Source of the DNA: Agapanthus africanus
Taxonomy: Eukaryota > Streptophyta > Magnoliopsida > Asparagales > Amaryllidaceae
Assembly: GCA_030015575.1 (NCBI GenBank)
Contig: CM057339.1
Coordinates: forward strand, 695,342,761-695,406,760
Length of the DNA: 64,000 bases
Reading direction: 5' to 3'
Under the pieces are notes generated by a model. The model ran no database searches, was not told where the DNA came from, and saw only the letters and a program-made list of their open reading frames with translations. Shown one piece after another: positions 57,083 through 64,000 of this stretch. Every line of letters starts with the position of its first letter. Position 1 is the first letter of the stretch. Position numbers and translations under genes: made by a program.

Positions 57083-57368
57083 CTGCAGATGTAGCACTGG
57101 TCGATAACAAGACAAGAACCGTCGTGACTGGGAGTTAAGTGAACAGGAAGATACTCCTCGCTCTCATAGAAAACTTTGAATTACAGGGTCTGCACAATCT
57201 TTTGGTCCAATTCGGTAAATTCAAGTTGAAATTACTGAAGTGGGCCAAAATCTTCTGCAGATCCTGTAATTCAAATTTTTACTGTAAGAGCAAGGAGTAT
57301 CTTCCTGTTCACTTAACTCCCAGTCGCGACGGTTCTTATCTTATTACCAGCCAGTGCTACATCGGCAG
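57083..57368. repeat. Foldback sequence of ~286 bp (possible MITE)
   Basis: One large inverted repeat. The left arm from CTGCAGATGTAGCACTGG (57083) pairs with GCCAGTGCTACATCGGCAG (to 57368). The matching GACTGGGAGTTAAGTGAACA (57126) and its complement near 57303-57322 pair, and pairing can be followed to the centre at about 57222-57230 (TTCAAGTTGAA). Arms are ~140 bp with scattered mismatches. It abuts the LTR edge of F. It could be a foldback transposon or a source of hairpin small RNA. No coding. Confidence 0.75.
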
Positions 57369-57800
57369 GAATTTCCCAAATTGGAATTGTGGTGAAAGTA
57401 TGTCACGGCGAGTGTTGTTGGTGACTCTAAAGATGATTTTGCGAAGTTAACAAAAGCAGACTTAAGATTTTTATCATCGAGCGTCGGAACCCTGCAAACC
57501 CAAACAAGAAAATAAACACATAAACTAAAATCATAATCTTCAAAATTAAACAACGTGATAGCTATACTAACACATGTATATACGTACTTCACTAACTCAC
57601 ATCGTTGCCATCGCCATCAGAACCTCGCATTGAATAGTATTGATTCACATCATCGAAGTCTTCCTGAGAAAAAACGTGCCTAATAACACTCCCTGTGGTG
57701 TAGGCTAAGGGTATTCCGGTTCCTGTGGCAGAGGCCGAGGGTAATAAGGTTCCTGTGGCGGAGGTGAAGGCCGAGAGTAGTACCCTCACTTTTGCGGAGG
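57340..57800 (-). pseudogene. Doubtful two-exon gene fragment
   Basis: Minus-strand sequence with coding character but no recognised family. A Pro-rich stretch (PPPQEPYYPRPLPQEPEYP in one frame, 57785-57700) and VFSQEDFDDVNQYYSMRGSD in another frame precede GAT/GTGAGTTAG, a plausible splice donor near 57600. TTGGGTTTGCAG/GGTTCC near 57495 is a plausible acceptor. The downstream stretch reads VPTLDDKNLKSAFVNFAKSS and runs into the foldback. Frames do not agree across the candidate intron, so at best it is a decayed or captured fragment. It may be no gene. Confidence 0.25.
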
Positions 57801-58510
57801 CGGAAGATGAAGATAGACTTGAAGGAATTAGTGCACTTTAGCATGCAATTTTAAAAGATGATAACATAGGTTTTTAAAAATTCAAGAGAGCAATTAGTCC
57901 CAAACCATAGGATCTAGCTAAAGATAACAACTTGTAACAAGATAAAGAGAGGAATTAGCCTACTAGTTTGAAACCACAATCTTTGTTGTATTTTAAGTAC
58001 TCTCAAATTGTGTTGGACTCCATTTTATGCTCCAAGAAGCTCCATGGAATAATCTTGCTCACCCATATCCTCCATCAAAAATGATCCACCTTGAGAACTC
58101 TTGAACTTTGGTTTCAAACTCAAACTAGAGTTAACCTAAGTAGTAAGGTTGCTAAGCTTATTAGCTAGGAGTTGTAGTTATCTCACCTTCTCTCTTTTTC
58201 TCCTTTTCTCTCTCTTTTATTTATTTTTCTGTAATTGTTTCTTTAATTTGAGGACGAAGAAGAGAGATTGGAGCTTTAGATAGGAGGGAGAGAGAGAGCA
58301 AGGATAATTGTTAACCATTTTGAGAAGAAAATGGTTACTAATTATCATATTCTCTGCAAAATTCTAGCCTTAGGATCCAATCTCCATACCAAGTTTCCAC
58401 CCTCTTCTTTTCCCTTCACTTGACACTCTAAAGAGAGTGAGATATGATGTGTTAAACCATAGGCACAACATAGCTTAAAGAGAAACATAGAAAAATAAAT
58501 AATAGGAAAG

Positions 58511-58551
<41 letters not shown>

Positions 58552-58774
58552 CTCATTTTCCTAATAAAGAGAGACCTAAAGAATGATGTGAAATAAATAC
58601 ATATATCCAATGTATTTATATATCAAATCCACTACTGATTTAATAGCCGTCTTAATAAAAGAATGGCTTGTAGTGCCAAATGTCTGATTGTCGTCGGTCC
58701 ATCCAATGAACACATTTCAATTGAACCCGAGCGTGTATCAATGTACCGCAACTACATCTTTTTACCAAAAGTGG
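57801..58774. other. AT-rich spacer with no supported gene
   Basis: No convincing coding frame. It includes a TA dinucleotide run at 58514-58549. Gene-poor text with CTTCTCTC-rich tracts near 58190-58230 resembles inner LTR sequence of the Copia families here, but I cannot align it with confidence. Confidence 0.6.
58514..58549. repeat. (TA)n microsatellite
   Basis: About 18 TA units without interruption. Confidence 0.98.
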
Positions 58775-58867
58775 GAAAACTCTCTGTGTGGGACTCTAAA
58801 GACTAGACAATACGCTGGCAGTGGGTTTAACCACAAGCACGTCAGTGGCACTAGTTGTACGTAATGG
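58775..58867 (-). repeat. Copia LTR fragment at the left edge of element G
   Basis: CTGTGTGGGACTCTAAAGAC and AGTGGGTTTAACCACA match the A LTR at about 7870-7925. The match stops where G begins, so G probably inserted into an old Copia LTR. Confidence 0.75.
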
Positions 58868-60651
58868 TGTTCAGCACGATTTATTACATTTTAATACCGC
58901 TCATTTCCTATCATTTTGTTAATAAACAGTGTTATTTAATTCGTATCTGCTCATTAGTATAGATTACAGGTACACAGGCAAAAATACTGGAAACTGTACT
59001 CAACATACACAGAAACGACGGTTTTTAGCTGGAACTGCAAACGAGACAGAATACATGATGATCAAATGAGTTTGCAACAAATGAAGTTGTGTATTAATAA
59101 TTCATTGATTTTGGTCCAACATGATCAAGTGTGAACCATCATATCATCAAGTGGGCATGAGCCATTATCAAGTTGCAGACACCATCATGGTGTCATGCAA
59201 GTGGGCATGCAAGTGGTTGTGTTAAGATGTGTAATAAAAAGTGTTGATTTGAAGTGTGAACACATACCCACTTGACTCCTTTCTCCGTGTTTTAATTCCA
59301 GATTGCACTCCAGAAAGAAATAAAAGAAATTGAGACTACAGAAAGTTGTTCTTGATGATAAAAGACTATTGAACCAAGATGGTCCCTACCCTCCACACTT
59401 TAGCCTCAATTTGCGGCTAAGTCAAAGCTAATTTGGCTCGTTCTCTTTTGGTGGGTCCCTGGTTGTCTTGTCAGTCCATTTTTATATGCAACTTTTGATT
59501 TTGAGCTGCCTATATATAGCAGATATTAGATTAAGTTCGGGGGTTGGATTCTTGAACTAAAAAAAAGATTGTAATGCTTTCCTACTTCTTTTTCATCCCC
59601 TTGCAAGCTCTCATTTGAGAGCTTGGAAAGTGGAGGTTGAAATTGTAAGCTATTTTGTACTCAAGTCTTTCCAAATGTAAATACAGAATTGCACTTGCTT
59701 TCTTTTACTTACTTGTTTTCTTCATGTTCTTCTCTTGAGTTTTATTTTCTCTTGTTGTGATATTTGAGTAATCTTTATGGTTGTGGTGATGGTGAGGATG
59801 TTAGATGAATGGTTTTTCCTTCCTCCTTCTCTTGTGAATGTTTAATGTGCTTAAAATAAGATTGTAAATTTATGATTACCTATTGGTTTTGGTTTGATAT
59901 GGTATTCTTATTCCATGGTTACTTGGTAAGCTCATCACATACCATATTCTCTCTAAGTTTTCCTTAGGCAATGTTGAGCTTAGAATCAACTAGTGTTAAG
60001 ATTGCTAAGTGTAGGGTATTTTGTTAACAAGTTGATTGACAACCTTCTTCATTCATGTACCCTATACTATCATCACTCACTTAGCAAGTTTAATGCTAAA
60101 CCCTTTGCTATCATTGCTAATTTGTGTATTTATTGCTGATTTATGTTTGCTAACCCTTGTGCTTAGTTTGATACTTCATGCTTGAACATACAAACGGTAA
60201 GTGAGAACAATATAGATTCTTTTCATTTTTTGCATTGAACGTCGACATTTTGATGGTTTGTGCTTCACAAACACCTTGATAGGCCATAGTTCACCTCGGA
60301 ATAAACATAAGGATGGAACAACTCATGATAAAGGAAGCGTCTAAGAATTCGCCATGATTCAACCATCCGATCCGGAACCACTGCCATTTCGCGTTTTCTT
60401 AACTTTGTTCTATAATTTTGTATTTCTTAATTGATCTGACACAACTCATTCATTCTCTTTGAACCTTTAACGACAACTCCTAATCACCAATTCCAATTTT
60501 CTATGAATTTATCCGTACTTGTCGGCTTGCTACAACGTGTCGTGCATTTGCGGTTTATAAATTTTTAAAACGAGACCGAGCTCGCGTGCGCTGCATTTCT
60601 AAAACCTTTTCTATCAAAACTACAAAAGTGCACGCGGGTGAAGTCCCAACA
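58868..60651 (+). repeat. 5' LTR of element G (~1.8 kb)
   Basis: Probable limits TGTTCAGCACGATTTATTAC to GAAGTCCCAACA. The right edge is fixed by the primer site. The left edge is inferred from the TG and from the break in the flanking Copia LTR match. The only copy in the window, so unconfirmed by a pair. Confidence 0.6.
59511..59519 (+). promoter_or_regulatory. TATA box in the G LTR
   Basis: TATATATAG in the context GCCTATATATAGCAG, about a third of the way into the LTR. A good plant TATA match. A start near 59545 is expected. Confidence 0.6.
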
Positions 60652-60657
60652 TGTTTT

Positions 60658-60675
60658 TGGCGCCGTTGCAAGGGA
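60658..60675 (+). other. Primer-binding site of element G
   Basis: TGGCGCCGTTGCAAGGGA, six bases after the LTR end. It has the core known for Athila-group elements. Confidence 0.75.
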
Positions 60676-62030
60676 AGCAGTAGTCTTTACGAGTTGTTAT
60701 TTCTGGTTCAATTGTATATACAAACTAAGAAACTAATTTTAACTAAAAAAATTCAAAAACAAAACTAACTTTTCTAATATTTGTTCTCTGTCCTTTTGAT
60801 CTGCTGTCATTATAGGTTTAATTGTAAGATTTTGTGTATAAAATTGGGTCATTAAAAGAACAAGAAGCACACAGTACAAAGTTGGAGTACTAACTCAAAG
60901 AGTTGGCCGCCAAATAATTCGTTGGCCGCAATTTGTGGCCTATCTTCCTCCATTTGCTCCAAAATTTTGGTGTTTGCTTCCCTTTCCTATTTGTGATCTA
61001 TTTTTATACTCTAAATTTCATGTGTACAATATATTGGCCATATATATCGCTTTTAGTACTAAATATCGTATTTTCCGATATTTTCAGATTTCAACAGAAT
61101 TACGAGTAGCGGTCGTGCGGAGCAAGGTTCACATTCAATAATAAGACGTTAGTGAAGTACAGTGTCAAAGATCCGGATAGTTTGACCCACGCAAGCGAAC
61201 ATTCAACTACTAATGATTCACTACAACAGGGGTTTTTTAACCCAAAACATATATGTACATGTTTTCTATCTCCTTCTCTCTCAAATCCGACGCATTCCAC
61301 TGTCATATCTTCTGGAGAATTCTTTGCAAAATTTGCCGCCAATAGAAAAGGGAACTAACTAGTATTTTTTGCAGCGCTTAAGCCTAATATGAAAAATATG
61401 TGCTTGATTGTTTGATTGGTTAAATTCTTTTATTGATTGAGCATTTGCATCTCAATACGAACTTAAAGGCATGAGAACCCAAACAAAGATATGTTAAAGA
61501 ATTTCATCACCTTTTTCCGTGGCCTACAAATCATGAAACTATATTCTTGCATACCCATAGTAATTTTTAAATCAATTAGTTATTTGACTTTAAAGATCCG
61601 CGCTCAATATGACAAATTAATTGTGTTTAGAACACCGCTTAATGTTACACTGTTCACAAGATGTCTAGGCAAGTGTTCACGGCACAACCGCCAAAAGAGA
61701 AAGGGTTATTCTAATTAAGGAACTTTGCGAAAGTGTTGGACAACCCCCTATCTCTGCACTTATCTGCCTTCGCGATCCGTATATCTTGAGCCTGTTTCTC
61801 GAAACAATTTTACTTCGACAATCAGGTTCTTGAGTAGGTCTAGTCGACTTAGCATAACATAGACTGCTAGGGATATGATATTTTTTGTTTTTGTGAATGC
61901 TTGTTAATATGGGTGATACATAGTTCAATTCGATTCTTCACGATCCATATTCTTTTGTTTACACTTATACCCAATTCTTTTGTTCAAAGTGCTAAGATTC
62001 TTTCTACATTTTTGAAAACTGTCCTTTTCT
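60676..62030 (+). other. Leader of element G, nothing supported
   Basis: AT-rich. Short open frames only (up to about 80 codons), none with recognisable motifs. Confidence 0.55.
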
Positions 62031-62745
62031 AGGGGGTGACCAACAATGCCAAAATTTTGATATCGGTTACCCACCTAACACTCTTGAACCTAATCCCACT
62101 CCAAATATCGATCAACTGATTGAAAATTTAGATAAAAAGGTCGACAAGATGAATGCTTTAGCATCACTATCTTCAGAACCCTCCCTTCCTGAAACAAATG
62201 ATGCATCAATAGGGTATGCTAGTGAGATGAATGCTAGGTCGACCGCTTTAGAGAAAGGCTTAGAAATGATGATTGCAGTTGACAATTAAACAGCTTCGAC
62301 ACTAGCTATGTTCATACAATAATTTGATCAATCGTTTTACGCTCAAGCTCAATCAATGGCTAGAATAGACGAACAAGTGAAACATTTAACCGTGCAGATT
62401 CTACCGAGTGAACACAGTCAACTAGAAACCAATAATGCCAATATCTGTCATCTAGGAAGTCATATGAGTGAGATAAATGAACAAACAGATTTTAATTTCA
62501 TAGATGATGTTGATGATATAATTGATTTAACTGAGTGTTATCAGGACAAGCAAGAAAACTCTCTGAGTCAGTCCGACACTACCCTTCAGGTACTAAATAC
62601 GTCTCCTATCACTTGTGAACTTGAGGATGATTTAACTAATATACTACTTGAAAATGATATTCTTGAACCGACTGATTATAGCGATAAAATTTTAGAGGAA
62701 GAAGCTTGTGAATTTGACGGGGTATGGTCTCGATATAGTATTTAA
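62031..62745 (+). pseudogene. Element G: decayed gag-like C-terminal region
   Basis: One stretch reads PNIDQLIENLDKKVDKMNAL (about 62100-62160), with heptad spacing like the coiled coil near the end of Athila-type gags. A later open stretch of 129 residues starts MARIDEQVKHLTVQILPSEH (62356) and becomes very acidic (FNFIDDVDDIIDLTEC). No zinc knuckle or protease motif is visible. Assignment to gag rests on position after the leader and on the coiled-coil pattern only. Broken. Confidence 0.4.
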
Positions 62746-63277
62746 CATAATTTACAATCAGGAACCCACAACTTTAGTATCACCGATTGATATGGTTTTG
62801 GATGAAACATTAGAGTGGGAACCCACATTTTTTTATGTCATCAACCTACGCATTGGTCAGTGTGTTGAGGGAGAACTTGAATTGGGAGATGTGAGCTGTA
62901 GTGACAAAAATATGATTGTGGAGAAATATTGGGAGAAAAATAATTTTGATAAACATTCTTTCATGCCGAGTTTTGAGAAGATATTTGCGGATGAGCTTGA
63001 TATTCTTGGTGAGTTTGAGTCACGATCACTTTGGGAGCATCCTATGGACCTTTCTTTTTCTGAACTTTTTGAGGACGAACTCCAGCTTTTAAACGAATTT
63101 GACGTTGAAACTCAGCACATACTTCTTGAATATACAATTCATCTGGGCAACAATTCTTTGACTCCTTCAAAACTTCATCTTCATCTTCAGCGTCTTCTGA
63201 TCTCTACTTTTACTCACCTATGCCCGATACTAACAACTAACCATACCACTAACATTTTCTTTTTCTTTTTCATATAA
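62708..63277 (+). CDS. Element G: acidic frame with internal repeats, unknown
   Basis: A 189-residue frame overlapping the end of the previous one in another frame. It is rich in Glu, Asp, Leu and Phe. A motif recurs: PSFEKIFADELDILGEFES and LSFSELFEDELQLLNEFDVE (about 41 residues apart). I recognise no family. It is followed near 63475 by GGTTTGAGGGAGAG, similar to the internal purine tract often seen after gag-pol in Athila-type elements. It may be a remnant of a gag-pol linker or an accessory protein. The start is uncertain. Confidence 0.35.
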   Translation: MNLTGYGLDIVFNIIYNQEPTTLVSPIDMVLDETLEWEPTFFYVINLRIGQCVEGELELGDVSCSDKNMIVEKYWEKNNFDKHSFMPSFEKIFADELDILGEFESRSLWEHPMDLSFSELFEDELQLLNEFDVETQHILLEYTIHLGNNSLTPSKLHLHLQRLLISTFTHLCPILTTNHTTNIFFFFFI

Positions 63278-64000
63278 TTTTTCTTTTACCAGACCTGGCC
63301 TTATATTGACAATTTTTTTGAATGGCTAGTACTAATTTATGGATTAACGCAATCTCTTGAATTGTAAAAACTGTAATTAGTTCTTAGATTACCTATTTTT
63401 GTAAATAAGAACTCACCCTGATGTCTACGTCTAGCAACCGGAGATGGATGCAATAATGAGGACATCATAAATCTCAGGTTTGAGGGAGAGTACTCCGTCT
63501 TTACTTTATTCTACATTGCATATATATTAAAAAAACTCATAAAAATTTGAAAAAAATCAAAACATAAAAACTTTGTCGTCAAGTTATTTAGTGGGGAAAT
63601 TTAGACTCGTAGTGTGACGGTTTGGTTGATAAGATAGAAACAAGTAAATCCTATTTTTGGATATTGAAAACCCGAAAGATAACCCTCTTTCATGTTTTAA
63701 CCGTAGCCAATATACGTCTTTGCATCACACTACACATTTCGTGAGTTTTTGAGAATTAGTTGACAATTTTAATTTGTCTTTAAACTTTTGTAAAATTGAT
63801 AAATATCTTTAGGATCAAACAGATTTGTTCTGAATTAAGTAATATCAAGAATAGTTAATAAAGTGAAGTGGATATGAAAAATATTATTGAAAGTTTTAAT
63901 GAAATCTAAAGTATGAAAAATAATCTATCTGGAATCTTGTTGGAGTGATTACACACCTTATCCATACAAACATTTCTTTGGGATGAAAAAGAAAAACTGG
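63278..64000 (+). other. AT-rich sequence to the window end, inside element G
   Basis: No gene supported. Contains the purine-rich TTTGAGGGAGAG near 63480. The remainder is AT-rich untranslated-looking sequence without long frames. Confidence 0.5.

Larger units (their letters stand above)
58868..64000 (+). mobile_element. Element G: Athila-like Gypsy element, left part only
   Basis: 5' LTR (58868-60651), a primer site of the TGGCGCCGTTGC type, typical of Athila-group Gypsy elements, then a leader, a decayed gag-like part and an unusual acidic frame. The element runs past the window end, so its 3' LTR and age cannot be judged. Visible coding is broken and no RT or integrase is seen in the 3.3 kb available, so it may be a non-autonomous relative. 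Confidence 0.65.

Noticed and set aside
57139-57450. A 103-codon plus-strand frame in the foldback region
   Set aside because: It crosses both arms of the inverted repeat, so it is not a plausible gene.
61216-61250. CACTACAACAGGGG, similar to the end of a CACTA DNA transposon
   Set aside because: No matching inverted end or target duplication found within the window, and the similarity is limited to a few bases.

Overview
This window is plant nuclear DNA made almost entirely of nested LTR retrotransposons. The evidence for a flowering-plant genome rich in repeats is: Copia elements of Angela/BARE type, a giant Gypsy element of the Tat type with a second (archaeal-type) RNase H, an Athila-like Gypsy start at the right edge, tRNA-Met-type primer sites and long LTRs. 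I cannot name the species. I see no convincing intact host gene, rRNA, tRNA gene or CRISPR array.

Layout. Element A (1-8922, minus strand) is an Angela-like Copia element. Its 3' LTR is cut by the window start (1-831) and its 5' LTR lies at 6840-8922. A sits inside A' (plus strand, same family), whose last pol codons and 3' LTR are at 8923-9559 and 52715-54253. The LTR of A' was split by element B (9560-52714, plus), flanked by the 5-bp duplication ACTTG. B carries element D (14882-38794, plus), a ~24 kb Tat-type Gypsy element with 4.1 kb LTRs. In its own 3' LTR, B carries element C (40507-50685, minus), flanked by the duplication TGATT. C belongs to the same Copia family as B. Right of A' are two LTR pieces of a further related family in opposite orientations (E 54254-56054, F 56055-57082), a ~286 bp foldback sequence, a doubtful spliced gene fragment and AT-rich spacer. 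The left part of an Athila-like Gypsy element G (58868 to the window end) closes the window.

How it works together. A keeps recognisable gag, protease, integrase, RT and RNase H parts, although broken. B and C have normal LTRs, primer sites and polypurine tracts but only remnants of pol and a long repeat-bearing leader, so they look like a non-autonomous group moved in trans by A-like elements. LTR pairs of A, B, C and D differ by only about 1-2% by eye, so the nest was built quickly and recently.

The most unusual content is in D. It carries dozens of short palindromes and stem-loops whose two arms change together from copy to copy: CACGTG palindromes upstream of the LTR TATA box, TTYAA-centred palindromes downstream, a two-stem ~80 bp motif in three versions, and an array of about a dozen stem-loops with a constant loop and covarying stems just after pol. 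D also carries three antisense reading frames between pol and the 3' LTR, two of which look like diverged tandem duplicates, and a 171-bp tandem repeat array.
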